Source of the DNA: Malania oleifera
Lineage: Eukaryota > Streptophyta > Magnoliopsida > Santalales > Ximeniaceae
DNA length: 64,000 nucleotides
Direction: 5' to 3'
NCBI RefSeq assembly: GCF_029873635.1
Contig: NC_080419.1
Location: 74,326,597 to 74,390,596, forward strand
This document shows, piece after piece, positions 34,775 through 47,313 of the stretch. Position numbers and translations under genes: made by a program. Under the pieces are notes generated by a model. The model had not been told where the DNA came from, did not search any database, and saw nothing but the letters and a program-made list of their open reading frames with translations. Numbering within the stretch: position 1 is the first letter of the stretch; each line of letters starts with the position of its first letter.

Positions 34775-36333
34775 TGGTAGGATGGCCAAGGCTTAAGTCC
34801 TTAACTACCAAGGACAAAATTTATACTACCTAACAATCCCAAGTTTAGTAGAAAGTGGGGAAGTCGAGTGTCGACCCTCAGGGACTTAGAGTGTAGTTAT
34901 TAAGCTACTTCCAAATTAGTTTACTCTAGCCTTGTATAAAAAATATGTAAAAGGTGGTATTTTTCAATGAGAGAAATCTAACCAACTATTGGAAAGCGAT
35001 TAAATAAAGCAAGTAATTCTAAGTTAACGCTACTCCTGAAAAGCAGTGTTTAGACATGAGTATAGTCTAGGATTTTGTTTTGCGTAATCTAAGTTTAGTG
35101 AGTTTACCATACTAAACTAACTGGAACCCAGCTAAACAATCCAAGGAGCTGTTTGATGGCATAGAGTAGCAAGGGTGCACCAGCCGTCCGGAGCATGGTA
35201 GGGTACTAAAGTATACTTTACCACAAATGATCACGAAAACCTTTATAGGAGAGTATAGCCTAATACATGTACCTGACTAAAGCAATAGAGGTGCTAATCT
35301 TTTCAATAAACATCATCACCATCCAAACAATAAATGAAAGTGGTAAATGAAAGCATGTAAAAATATCATCCCTTTGCAATTAGAACGTCTATCACTAATG
35401 CCAGAAAAATATAATTGAACGATCATGTAATATACACTAGAAAACACAAGAGCTTTGTCGGTTGTCACAAGCCGTCAAATACACCTTGCACAATCTAGAA
35501 AGCTGCACTACTCCTAATTAAACTTGAATCTCAATGACATTTTAAGTCTATTGCTAACCTAAGAGAGGACAACGAGGAACCTAGAGCTTGTGTTCATAGA
35601 AAATACTTACAGGCTCTATGGTTTACAAGGTTTGTTTCACAGTTTAGGAAAGTTTGCAGCAAATCTCACGTAGAAGATCATCGCTATCGACCAAGTCGCC
35701 CGCATTCTTCCCTTGTGTGCACCCTGGTCGAGACTCCCAACAAATTAGGAATTCAAATCTTCGATGTCTTTGACTGCATTGTGCCTTAGGGTCTTACTGG
35801 TTGAGTTTATGGTTAAGACTTGTAGGATCTCGATCTTCAAGAAATCTCAAGAACTTGACATAGTCGTGCCTCAAGGTCTCTTGGTCAACCATTTCATCGA
35901 GGTTCTCGGTAATTCTGCTCTCAATTGTTTCTCAGTATCTCTACATGGTCACCCTAGAGGTTCACATGGTGGATCACTTGGTCGAACCTTGCAGCCTTTC
36001 AATCTCACTCTGAACTTCGAAGTCTACAATGGAAGACTAAGTTGCCCCTATGTGTTGTTGGTCGCGCCACTTGGTCGAACAAGGACTTCCTTTTCTTTGA
36101 TGATATAAGGCTTTGGGAGCTTGGCTAAACTTTTGAATTTAAACTTTTTGGTACTCCAGATACTCCTTTAGCATCTCACATGCCTAACTCCTTGATTTTA
36201 ACCTGTATTTCCTAAAAAGACGAAAAAATCTTGTATAGCTCCAAACAATGATAACAATTGGTAAGTAAATAATAAAGTGACAATAGAAAAAGGTAAATGA
36301 GGGTCTGAAATAATGTATTTTAGGGACTCATCG
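34775..36333 (-). repeat. 3' LTR of element 2
   Basis: A 1,559-bp LTR from the decayed start near 36333 (TGATGAGTCCC with the first base changed) to the end at 34775 (rc of tggtaggatggcc). It pairs with 39997-41562. The frame 35764-36108 is not a gene. Confidence 0.9.
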
Positions 36334-36346
36334 CAACCCCCAACTT
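36333..36346 (-). other. polypurine tract of element 2
   Basis: On the minus strand aagttgggggttgc directly precedes the 3' LTR. It follows a tgaggactagcaaag sequence (about 36352-36367) of the type usually found before Athila/Tat polypurine tracts. Confidence 0.8.
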
Positions 36347-38656
36347 ACACTTTGCTAGTCCTCAAGCAAAGAAAAATCTAAGAAAATTCTACAATCCTAT
36401 CTACCTCCTCTTTCGCGGGAGACACGGTTGCATTTACCATTTGCAACAAGGCATTAAACCCCTAAGTTGTTCCTAGTGGATGAGTTCTAGTCTCGTGAGG
36501 ATTTTTAGGACGATGCTCACAAACACCAGTTCAATGAACAAATGATGAGGATGCATGCATAACACTCATACCATTTTACATACATAGATATAACCTTATT
36601 ACACACAGGTTCCTTTATACATGACTCTACTATACACACACTCTGCAACAATTAAATCATGCAAATCTCAACAGTACATAGTTATCTCAAGACACAACTC
36701 ACTGGGAATCAACCCATGATTATAATTCAAAGTTAATATTAGCATGTAAATTCAAGTATGAATAGGTCACTTCCCAAGACATGTGTAAGGTATATGATTT
36801 GTCTCACTCATAGTGCCCTGGGAAACCTGCAGAACGGTCGTCTCAACTTAGCCTCATTGGTTTATTCCCTCAAAATGTACTCAAGAAAATGAGTTCACTC
36901 TCATATGTGAGGAAGAGTATCATGATCAAATGTCCCGTATATTGAAGAACTAACACTAAAAATATGAAGTGGACTAGTCGTATAGGAAAGAAATCTAGTC
37001 TTTACTGAGGTGTCGAGTCCTTCACACTAGCATCTTTTCATTTACTCGCCATAGTCAATCAAGACCGCCCTAGATGAACTTATTCCTCAACTAAGCATGA
37101 ATTCAGCAAGTGCATTGGTTAGCAGAAGATTCTTCATAGGTGTAGAATTGTGGAGTCGTGTCCTTAGCTTGACCTCTTTATGTTTTTTTGGAGCTGGTTC
37201 ATAGTTTTTTTTTCATTTCCTATGCTCGTTATTTTTTTTTCCTTTTATTTCTTTGCATGGTTAGATAAGACAGTCATTACACTTTTATATTGTCTTCACA
37301 TCTCTAATGGGAATGTAGCTCAAACAGGGGTCCATGGAAAAAGTCTGTCTCTAGAGGTGGCTTAACCTTCACGTCTTGAGTAAGCTACAAGACCTAGATT
37401 TATATCTCCTCACTTGATGTCACCTTTAGGCTAACAAATGCAAAAATAAAGACTAGTTGGCAAAGGAAATCTAGCAAAATAAGGAAGGTTGAGTTTTATA
37501 AATTCAGAGTTTGACATCAACAACTTGAGAAATGAACAAAAGGCTCAATAGTACCTCGCAAGGTGTCATAGTTGCCACGAGTGTTCTCTTAGTACTCTCA
37601 AAGAATCCTAAGTGCTACAAATCACATGTAAGTGTGTTTCTAGCCTCATGAGGTACCATGTAAATACAAAAGTTTGCACAACAATATTAACCCAAACAAA
37701 CCACTAGTCAAACTACTTGGAGTAATATCAAGATATCGGCATAGTGGGTAGAATCTAAGGGATGCCCTAATAACCGAAAGCATAAAGTAGGATGAGGGCA
37801 AGTGACTAGGGAGAAACAAGAGGCGGGGGAAAAATAGTCGGGTGTGGGTCTGTTTTCTAAACGACTCCAGACATTCGCGACCATGTCACACCAGTCCTCG
37901 TGATGTGCATCATTGGTCGCCCCCATGAATTTAAGTAGAAAAACCTAACTTTCGACTAGGTCACCCACCAACCTAGTGCTGGTCGTGATCATGGTCGAAC
38001 CTTTTGGCATTTTTTAATTTCAGCACAATTCAGAGACTGGGCCTAGTCTCCCACATGTGCGATGCATGCCCCATTGATCACACCCCCAGCTTATCCTAAG
38101 GCCTATTGTAAGAACTCTAAACTCTACTTAATCTAACCTAAAGAACTTATGAACTAAAAAAGAAAATAAAAATTATTAGGTTGCCTCCCGGAAGAGCTAA
38201 GTTTACCATCTTTAGCCAAACGACTTAAACTCATTTTGGATTCAGCCAAGTTTGAAGGAAAAATTTTCCTCCATTTTCTTGTTACACCTTGGCTGTCATA
38301 CCCCTAACTTTTCCTCAAAACCTAGATGCAAGTTATGTATTTCCCTACTTTGTTCATAAGAATCTTACGAGCTAGATGAAGAGTATGGCTAGGGTGGCTT
38401 CTAGCTTTGCAATAGATTAAGAGCGAGAGTGAGTGAGTTTCCAGTCTACTTGACGATCAACCTCCATGTTTTTAAGGGCTTTCAGCACCGTCTCTTAAAA
38501 GGTGTCATACTTAGACGGAGGTGGAGATGGCTACTGAGTGGTCAAAGATCTGGGAGCTGAATCATGATGATTTTGAAAATTTTGGTATGGACGCGAAGGC
38601 AGAGCATTAGGGGCTTGTGGAGGTCTTTGGGATTGAAAACCTTGAGCTTGCGGCCT
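36347..38656 (-). other. non-coding interior of element 2
   Basis: No pol or envelope coding is seen. An inner polypurine tract (gctgggggtgtg on the minus strand, about 38078-38090) and the terminal one at 36333 bound about 1.7 kb. Most of that (36334-37690) is collinear with 8780-9995 of the gag-only element in the left block (see findings). A T-rich run at 37190-37260 creates a spurious frame. Toward gag there is a ggttgcctcccggaag sequence (38181) often found in this class of element. Confidence 0.7.
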
Positions 38657-39840
38657 CTAGGAGAAGTTAAGATGTTGTCTCCACCTAGGGTTGTAGGTAC
38701 TAGAGTAGGGGTCATTGGATGGACTATCATACCAATTATGGGTGGCATTAACTTCCTCCTGAATGGGCTCAGGCTGGGAAGGTGCATATGGGAAATTATA
38801 GCATGTATAGGAGGGCTTAGAGCAAATTGCACAAACCTCTACACGCGCCATTGTATGTGGTCCTATGTACAAGTACTGGTTTAGCTTTTTGGATACGACA
38901 TACTGGGTAGGGGCTATGTCCTAGCTTGTGGCCAACTTATAAACTCCTTTAGGTTTAGAGGTTTATGGATTGGGGAGTCTACAAGCAGTTGCAGTGTGCT
39001 GTTGAGAATTTTCGGTAAGATTCTCGAAGAGAATCCATGCTTCATTCTCATGCTTTGTGAGGAAAGTACCTCTGCACGAGGCATCTATCATGGATCTATC
39101 CCTCTTGGCTAACCCTTTGTAAAATGTTTGAACTAATTGCCACTTGACAATCTGATAATGTGGCCATTTATGAAGCAGGTCCCTAAAGCGCTCCCAGGTC
39201 TCATAGAAAAGTTCCCCATCTGTTTGTATGAAACTTGTGATTGCCCTTCGCAGCGTGTTAGTCTTCCCGATTGGGAAGTACTTTTTCAGTAATTCATGCT
39301 ACATGGTGGCCCAGTTGGTCACCGATTTCTAGTCTAAGGATGTCAACCAATATTTGGCCTTATTCTTCAGAGAGAATGGAAAAAGCCTAAGACGAAGGGT
39401 GTCATCACTAAAATTAGGTATACGGATGGTGGAGCAAATCTCCATGGATTCATGTAGATGCTGATAAGGATTTTCAATGGGATTCCCATTAAAGTTGGGA
39501 AGCATCGAGATAATTGAAGTCTTAATCTCGAATTGCGCCACCTGAACATCCTTGAACCGAATGCAAGATGGCAATGTGCATGCATTAGACACAAAGTAGT
39601 CCCTAAGTGGCAGAAATGGTTGCCCTCCCACCACAGGTAGGTGAGGAGTATGGGGTTTGAGGAGTTGATCAGCGAGAACTGGTGGATTTCATTGGCCATA
39701 ACTTTCAATTCAGACCACTCAACGATCTCTAAATTAGAGGTAAGTTTCCTAACGAATCTATAAGATCTTTCAATCTTGGGATTTATGGGAACTATCTCAA
39801 GGTCCCGAGAGCGCAAACCAAACATACAAAGTTCAAGCAC
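38657..39840 (-). pseudogene. Athila/Tat-type Gag of element 2, frameshifted
   Basis: Gag starts near 39840, 134 bases after the primer site. The N-terminal 157 codons are open to 39367 in one frame, but the recognisable protein moves to a second frame covering 39329-39634: QPFLPLRDYFVSNACTLPSCIRF, then MLPNFNGNPIENPYQHLHESMEICSTI and FPFSLKNKAKYWL. The core continues with stops to about 39130 (region of the ERF.DLL..CPHH pattern). The C-terminal part 38657-38872 is open and has CAICSKPSYTCYNFP followed by NDPYSSTYNPRWRQHLNFS, a half zinc knuckle and the usual tail signature. It is related to the Gag at 28700-30267 and more distantly to that at 6509-8305. Confidence 0.86.
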
Positions 39841-39973
39841 CTAGAATCAAGACTTCAAAGATAACAAACAAAAATGAAAATAAAGAAAGAAAGATGGAAA
39901 TAAAAGGAGAGCAAATAAGAAACACAAGGCAACAATACTCTAAAGTGGAAGTTGGTTTATAACCATAGCCAAG

Positions 39974-39991
39974 TCCCCAGCAACGACGCAA
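39974..39991 (-). other. primer-binding site of element 2
   Basis: On the minus strand TTGCGTCGTTGCTGGGGA follows the LTR end after five A/T bases. It resembles the tRNA-Asp-type site with three differences. Confidence 0.8.
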
Positions 39992-39996
39992 AAATT

Positions 39997-41562
39997 TGGT
40001 AGGCTCGCCAAGGCTTGGGTCCTTAACTACCAAAGATAAAATTTATACTACCTAACAATCCCAAGTTCAGTAGAAAGTAGGGAAGTTAGGTGTCGATCCT
40101 CAAGGACTTAGAGCACAGTTATTAAGCTACTTCCAACTTAGTTTACTATGGCCTTGTATAAAAAAGAAGTAAAAGGTGGTATTTTTCAATGAGTGAAATC
40201 TAACCAACTACTAGAAAGCAATTAAAGAAAGCAAGTAAATCTAAGCTAACCCTACTCCTACAAAGTAGTGTTTAGACATGAGTATAGTTTAGGATGTTAT
40301 TTTACATAATCTAAGTTTAGTGAGTTTACCGTACTAAACTAACCAAAACTTGGCTAAACAATCCAAGGAGTCGTTCGATGGCATAGAGTAGCAAGGGTGC
40401 ACCAGTCGTCCGAAGCACGGTCTAGAATCGGAGTATACTCTATCAAAAATGATCACGAGAACCTCTATGGGATACTTTAGCCTAATATGTGTACCTGACT
40501 TAAGCAATAGAGGTTCTAATATTGTCACTAAACATCATCACCAAACAATAAATGAAAGCGGTAAATGAAAGTAGTAAATAAAAGCATGTAAAAAGATCAA
40601 CCCTTTGTAATCAGAACGTCTGTCACTAATACCAAAAAATACAACCGAACAATCATTTAATATACACTAGAAAACACAAGAGTTTCACTAGTTGTCACAG
40701 GCCATCAAATATACCTTACACAATCTAGAAATCTACACTACTCCTAATCTAACTAGGCTCTCAATGACATCTTAAGTCTGTCACTAACCTAAGAGAGGCC
40801 AAAGGAGAACCCAGAGCTCGTGTTCATAGCAAATACTAATAGGCTCTAGGGTTTACAAGGTTTTTTTCATAGTTTAGGAAAGTTTACAACAAATCTCGCG
40901 CAGAAGATCGTTGCTGTTGACCAAGTCACCCCCATGCTTCCCTTGTTTGCGACCTGGTCGAGACTCCTGGGAAATCAGGAATTCAAATCTTCTATGTCTT
41001 GAACTGCATCGTGCCTCAAGGTCATGCTGGTCAAGTTGATGGTCAAGAATTGCAGGATCTCGATCTTTAAGAAATCTCAGGAACTCGACATAGTCGCGCC
41101 TCAAGGTCTCTTGGTCGACCACTTCGTTGAGGCTTCCAGTAATTCTGCTCTCAATTCTGTCTTAGTATCTCGATGTGGATGCCCTAGAGGTTCACATAGT
41201 CAATCACTTGGTCGACCCTTGCAACATTTCGATCTCATTTTAAACTTTGGAGCTTGCAGTGGAAGACTAAGTCACCCCTCTGTGTTGCTGATCATGCCAC
41301 TTGGTTAGACAAAGACTTCATTTTCTTTGATGATCTGAGGCATTGGGAGCTTGGCTAAACTTCTAACTTTAAGCTTTGTGTACTCCAAATACTCCTTTAG
41401 CGTCTCACATGCCTAACTCCTTCGTGTTAACATGTATTTCTTGAAAAGACGAATATACCTTACATAACTCTGAACAATGATAATAATGTGTAAGTAAATA
41501 ATAAAGTGAGAATAAGCTTAGGTAAATGAGGGTCCAAAATCATGCATTTTAGGGACTAATCA
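39997..41562 (-). repeat. 5' LTR of element 2
   Basis: A 1,566-bp LTR that starts TGATTAGTCCCTAAAATGC at 41562 and ends GGCGAGCCTACCA at 39997. It matches 34775-36333 closely along its length, for example in the shared 'caaggcttgggtccttaac' and 'agcaagggtgcaccag' sequences. The frames at 40874-41122 and 41024-41308 are not genes. Confidence 0.9.
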
Positions 41563-43189
41563 ATCAAGATCGACATTCCTCTAGGCTACACGGTGCCACT
41601 TAACAATTGGTGATTAGCCTAGACATAAGAACTCGACATTACATGCCCACAATATGCTCTAGTGACCTCCTTCACCTTGCCACATGTGACAGAGGCTCAA
41701 CACTTGGTTCTCTACAAGCACATCTTGGTAAGTTACCCTAAACCATTTCTTTCAATTTTAAGATACTACACATCTACTTGTCTAACATTCTATATGTATT
41801 TCATGTGCAAGAAGAATTTGATATGAACATTTTCACTGCTGACCATCTCAAAAAGGTGGCGAACGTGCAGCTGTGCACTCGGTTCAAGATCTATCGCACT
41901 AGAATGTGCAACCATTTTAGGAAGATGGGAGATCAGGCTGAAGCACACCCATTCGATAGGATCTCCCTGGAGGATTGGGAGGTGGTGTGTCGCCATTTCC
42001 ACGACCCTAGCTATCAATTGATGTGTTTGTATTATTATAACTACTTTTTCATATTGATGTGGCTAATGAAAAGTCATTGTATCTTTTTATATGCTATCTA
42101 TGAGAAAAATGCTGCAAAACACAACAAACTTGATTCGACACATTGTGGTGGGTCAAAATTATTCATCAATCATCGAAAGGTAATTACGCGCTATAAAACT
42201 ATCTGAGCAATACATGACAAGTGTTATTTATGTTTATACTTCCGAATTAATATTAATGAACTTTTATATGATATTGTAGCATGATCCTGTCACTGGCAAA
42301 CTGGGGCCAATGCCGGATCTTTATCAGAGAAAACATCAAAGGCCATTGGGGGAGTAGTTCTAGGATGTGGAGAGCAAACATGTAAGTGAAATATATTTTT
42401 TAGTTCATTATTTTATTCAAAACATCAAAGTTGTATTCTTATTTCTTCTTTTTCTACATTTTTATGACTGAAAATAAGTGAGGATGGTCAAGCTGAGGAA
42501 TGCACTGGTTTTAGAGTGGAGTCGGCCAATTACAGATAACGAGATATGCAGGAAGGTGCTTAGGGAACATGCAGGGGCTAATTGAACGGCCTTCGCAGTG
42601 GATACATAGCTCCAACATTGTCGTCTTCTTCAAGTGCGGTGTCTCATGCTGAACTTGAGCGAGCGTGTCGAGCTGCCGAATCTCAAGGGGAAAAGATGGT
42701 TTTGCGGATGCAGACGATGGAAATGGAGAACCAGTAGTTGAAGGAAGATATGACCACCTAGAAAGTGGAGATGGAAGCCATTAAGAACTGGAAAACGCAG
42801 ATAGAACAAATGATGTGCCAATCTCGTCCATGATGATGCGGGTGGCTCCTCCTCTCATTAGAAGGTATAGTCTGTCTTGGTGCTAATGTTAGCTAGCATC
42901 CTTAGTTTCTTCATCTGGCTTATTAGTTGTGTATGTGTTTGTGTGTCTATATTTTCTTGTTAGAGAAGTGTCATTGATGTGTTATTGGTTTATTCATACT
43001 TCTAAGACTTGCACTCAATTTTTTGGTAGTGCTTTTATATTTATGATGAAAAGAAGAAAAAAAATAGAAATGATATGATTTACTTTCGCAATGTTGTTTA
43101 AATTTTCATCTATGCAAAGAAGATATTGAACTATAGGAACTACAAAATAAGTAAAAAAATGAAATTCAAAGTACCCAAAACGCATGACA

Positions 43190-44760
43190 TATGCATATTT
43201 CTGTCACTAACCAACTTTCATCATCGTGCTCGTAAGTCAAATAACATATGGGAATTAAACTTGTGTCAATTTTCCAATGATTCCCATGTTTGTATCGTAT
43301 GACCTACAAAACAAGTCAAAATAGGGTTTAAGGTGCCCCAAAAGTGGAATATGCACGTTTTTATCATAAGCCAACTATCACCACCTTTCTCGAAAGTAAA
43401 ATGATCCATGGGAACTAGTCCTACATCAAATGAGCCAATGGTTCCTAAATTTGAATCTGACCTACAAAACAATTCAAAGATGGGGTTCCATGTGTAAAAC
43501 GTGAAATATGCATGTTTTTTGTCACAAACCAACATCCGCCACTATATTCATAAGTAAAATGACCCGTGATAACTAAACACGCATCAAACAAGCCAAGGTT
43601 TCCCAAGATTGAGTCATATGACGTACAAAACAAGTAAAAATTGGGATTCAAGGTGCTCAAAAAGTGAAATATACATAACTTGTCACAAACCAACTACTGC
43701 CACTGCAATTATAGGTAAAATAACCCATGGGAACTAAACTTACGTCCAGTGAGTTGACGGTTCCCAAGTTTGAACTGTATGACCTAGAAAACAAGTAAAA
43801 AATGGGTTTTAAAGGGCCCAAAACATAAAAAATGCTTGTTCTCATCACAAACAACCAACCACCACCGTGCTTATAAGTATATTGACCCGTACGAACTAGT
43901 CCTTCATCAAATGAGCCGATGGTTTCCATATTTGAACCAAATGACCTACAAAATTAGGGTTCTAGCTACCCAAAACATTAAATATACATATTTTTGTTAC
44001 AAACGAACTGCTGCCACTCTACTCATAAGTAAAATGACTCGGGCAAGCTGAACGTGCGTCAAACAAGCTAATAGTTCTCAAGTTTGAATCATAGGGCCTG
44101 CAAATCAAGTCAAAAATCAGATTCAAGGTGCCAAAAACATGTACTATGATTATTCTTGTCATAAACCAACTACCGCCACTGTATTCGTAAGTAAAATGAT
44201 CTGGGGGAACTAAACCTGCATCAAATGGTCCCAAGGTTCCAATGTTTGAACCATATAACTTGCAAAACAAGTCAAAATCGAGCTTCAAGGTGCCTAAAAC
44301 ATCGAATATAGATGGTTTTGCCGCAACCCAACTATCGCCACTGTGATCGCAAGTGGAATGACCCATGTGAACTAGTCCTTCATCAAATGAGCAGTTCCAA
44401 AGTTTAAAACGCAAGACCTAAAAATAACTCAAAAATGAGGTTCAAGGTGCTCAAAACATGAAACATGCATATTTTTTTCCACAAACTGACTGCCGCCACC
44501 ATACTTATAATAAAAAAGGCTTATGGGAACTAAACCTGCCTCAAACGATGCAACGATTCCCAAATTTGAACCATATGACCTACAAAACAAGTCAAAATGG
44601 GGTTCAAGGTGCCCAAAATGTAAAATACACTTGTTTTTCCAACAAACCAACTACTGCCACCTTAATTTTAAGTAAAATTACCTGTGGGAACTAAAAAAAC
44701 ATCGAAAGATTAGTCAGTTCCCTAATTTGAACGATATGACCTATAAAATAAGTCCAAATT
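43190..44760. repeat. tandem array, about ten copies of a 160-bp unit
   Basis: Units can be followed by the recurring 'gacctacaaaacaagtcaaa' sequence at about 43302, 43461, 43619, 43780, 43944, 44095, 44258, 44414, 44578 and 44740, a spacing of 151-164 bases. The other half of the unit holds 'accaactaccgccac' and 'tgggaactaaacctgcatc'. The array lies between the last recognised exon of the second CACTA gene and the CACTA right end. The 350 bases before it (42839-43189) show nothing recognisable. On the minus strand each unit carries the same reading frame (see findings). Confidence 0.92.
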
Positions 44761-46330
44761 GGGCATACGAGATTCAGGGTCAGTCCCAACACGTCCGTCA
44801 CATTGAACTAGATGTGTTGCATTTGATGGTGCCAAAAAAATCCTCCCTAAGAGCTTTTCCACCACTTATAAGTAAAGTTAGAATACAAACAAACTTAGTA
44901 AACTTAATTCATTTTAAGCACTCAGGTGTGGTACGCGGGCATACAAGGTCTAAACCAAGTGTGGTCAGTCCCGAAATTTCTGTGACATTGAGTTCAATGT
45001 GTCGAAACTGACAGTGCCCTTAAATTCCATACCAATTGAAAAGTATGCGCTTAGAGGCGAACTTATTACACTTAGTTGAATTTAACGACCCAAGCGTCTA
45101 GTTCGGGCATATGAGGTCCAAACTAAGTTTGGTCAATCCTGACACATCCTTCACATCTAATTGGATGTGTTGGATCTTACGCTACCCAAAAACTCCTCCC
45201 TGAGATCTTTTTCCCACTTAGAAGCAAAGTTAAAAAACAAACAAACAAAGTAAACTTCATTTTTTAAGCACTCAGGTGTGCAAGTCAAGCATACGAGGTC
45301 CAAATTGAGTGTGGTTAGTCCCGACACATCCATCACATTGACCTAGACGTGCCACATCTGACGGTGCCCAAAAATTCCATGCCAATTGAAAATTATACAC
45401 TTAGAGGTGATTTTAGTACGCTTAGTTGAATTAAACCATTCAAGTGTCCAATTCAGGCATATAAGGTCCAAATTGAGTTCGATTAGTCTTGACACATCCA
45501 TCACATCAAACAGGACATGTCGGATCTTACAGTGCCCAAAAAATCCTTCCCAAGAGATTTTTCTCAACTTATAAGCAATGATATAATACAAACATAGTAA
45601 ACTTAACTCATTTTAAGCACTCAAGTGTACAAGTTGAGCATACAAGGTCCAAACCGAGTGTGGTTAGTGCCAACATGTCTGTCACATTGACCTAGACATG
45701 CTAGACTTGACGGTGCCCAAAAATTTCATGTCAATTGAAATTTATGTGCTTAAAGGCGAACTTAGTACACTTAGTTGAATTTAACCATTGAAGTGTCGAA
45801 TTACGGCATATGAGATTCAAACTGAGTTTGGCCAGTCCCAACACATCTATCACATCAAATTTGATGTACTAGATCAGATGGTGCCCAAAAAATCCTCCCC
45901 GAGAGTTTTTTCTCCACTTAGAAGTAACGTTAGAATACAAACAAACTTAGTAAACTTAGTTCATTTTAAGCACTCAGGTTTCCAACTCGGGCATACGAGG
46001 TCAAAACCGAGTGTGGTCAGTCCTGACACATCCATCACATTGACCTAGACGTGGCGAATCTAACGGTGCTAAAAAAGTCCTCCCCGAGAGCTTTTTCCCC
46101 TCTTAGAAGTAAAGTTAGAATAAAAAAATAGTGACCTTAGTTCACAGTTTTGCTCCCAGGTATCCAATTCAGCCATATGAGGTCCAAATTGAATATAGTT
46201 AGTCTTGATACGTCCATCACATTGACCTGGACATGCCAGAGCTGACAGTGCCTAAAAACTCCTTCCCATGAGCTTTTTCCCCACTTAGAAACAAAGTTAG
46301 CATACAAACAAACTTAGTTATTAAACTTAG
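44760..46330. repeat. tandem array of about 178-bp units with two alternating types
   Basis: About nine units marked by 'cagtcc(c/t)gacacatccatcac' at about 44778, 44965, 45144, 45315, 45483, 45667, 45832, 46018 and 46200. Two unit types are seen: type 1 with 'cctcccngagagctttttcc' and type 2 with 'attccatgccaattgaaa'. The order is 1-2-1-2-1-2-1-1-1. The frames at 44727-45011 and 45788-46048 translate the same repeat and are probably not genes. The array continues directly from the 160-bp array. Confidence 0.9.
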
Positions 46331-46846
46331 TTCATTTTAAATAAAAATCATATGATGTTCGAACCAAGTGGGGTGAATTTCAACTGATCAAACTTAGTTA
46401 ATTACAATTGTATCATTTTTTTACATTATGTCAGAAAGTATAATCTTTTTGCTATCAAATCATTTTTAATTATAGTATATACATATGTTCAAACATTGTA
46501 TACTAATTTCTTATATAATTATCATTATTTAGGATTTGCGGCTGTCAGAACACTATGACGATGACAGGCACTATAGTTGGATCGGATGCGCGCAACTTAA
46601 ATTTTGACTTTTCTTGTATTCTTTGTTATTTGAATAGAATTATTTTTTATTTTTTTATTTCAATTTGCGTTTGTATATATATGAATTTGAATTTCGAATA
46701 ATTTGTGTTTAAATTTTGAATAATTTAGGAACTTTTTTGGAAATTCTAGTTTAATTTTATGTATGCTAAAATGGAATTACAAGTTTTTATAGGAATTTTT
46801 CAAACACAAAAAAAATTATTTCAAAGTATTAGTGATGATTTGCAAA
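46331..46846 (+). other. CACTA 3' region, nothing clear
   Basis: AT-rich sequence. A short open stretch after a possible splice acceptor (46533 onward, with residues LSEHYDDDRHYSW) could be a last exon of the second CACTA gene, but this is a guess. No other feature is seen. Confidence 0.3.
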
Positions 46847-47310
46847 ACTGTTACTAATAATGGAAAGATGAAGTATTAGCAACGGTTTAAAAACCGTCAC
46901 TAAAAGACAAACTGTCACTATAAATTCAACATTTTCTGGGCACAAATTTGTCACTAAAGGCCAAATATTAGTAACGATTTTATAACCGTTACTACTAGTA
47001 TATTATTAGTGACGGTTTTAATAACCGTCACTAAAAGTGTAAAATTAGTGACGATTTATTGAACGACACTAATAGTGTCATATTACTGACAGTTATTAAA
47101 ACTGTCACTAGTACTTGGGCTTCAATGACGAATTTGAACTGAGAATGTGTATAATTTATTGTAATGGTTTGTATAATTCGTCACTAATAAGTATTTGTCG
47201 CCGCAGATATTGTGACTAATTTAAAACCATCACTAATACTAATCTAACCATGACTAATATTATTAGTATCGATTTTTTTATTTTTAGTGACGATTTTAAA
47301 ATGTCACTAA
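46847..47310. repeat. CACTA subterminal repeats
   Basis: At least eight copies, in both orientations, of a short motif related to 'attagtgacggttttaa' and 'aaccgtcactaa', many as inverted pairs (for example 47007-47034). Such motifs next to the termini are the typical binding sites for CACTA accessory protein. Their density rises toward 47310. Confidence 0.85.
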
Positions 47311-47313
47311 TAA

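Larger units (their letters stand above)
34775..41562 (-). mobile_element. Athila/Tat-like gypsy element 2, gag only
   Basis: A structurally complete 6.8-kb minus-strand element: 5' LTR 39997-41562, tRNA-Asp-type primer site, gag, a long non-coding interior, a polypurine tract, and 3' LTR 34775-36333. No protease, reverse transcriptase or integrase sequence is seen between gag and the 3' LTR. It interrupts the second CACTA gene. The flanks attcg (34770-34774) and atcaa (41563-41567) do not match, so no duplication is evident. It may be a non-autonomous element moved by enzymes supplied in trans. Confidence 0.88.
34420..42838 (+). pseudogene. second CACTA gene, Transposase_24-like, interrupted
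   Basis: A multi-exon gene downstream of the transposase, split by the retrotransposon 34775-41562. Likely exon pieces are: 34420-34590 (starting MAQGDHR), 34690-34774, 41563-41729 (IKIDIPLGYTVPL), 41812-42020 (EEFDMNIFTADHL...HPFDRISLEDWEVVCRHF), 42099-42180 (EKNAAKHNKLDSTHCGGSKLF) and 42280-42357 (DPVTGKLGPMPDLYQRKHQ). The last, 42480-42838 (SRPITDNEICRKVL, then SHAELERACRAAESQGE and a Met/Gln/Glu-rich coiled-coil tail), follows. The middle domain matches the plant Transposase_24 family of CACTA elements, thought to assist transposition. Several stops are present, including one inside the coiled coil. Exon borders are estimates from likely GT/AG sites. Confidence 0.75.

Noticed and set aside
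37180-37365. Short hydrophobic frame that looks like a membrane protein
   Set aside because: It comes from a T-rich run in the non-coding interior of a retrotransposon.
44727-46048. Two similar plus-strand frames (44727-45011 and 45788-46048)
   Set aside because: They translate the same tandem unit, and intervening units of that type are not open; no sign of a gene.
43190-46330. Regularly spaced repeats resembling a CRISPR array
   Set aside because: Units of 160-178 bp repeat over their whole length with no unique spacers, in a plant transposon.
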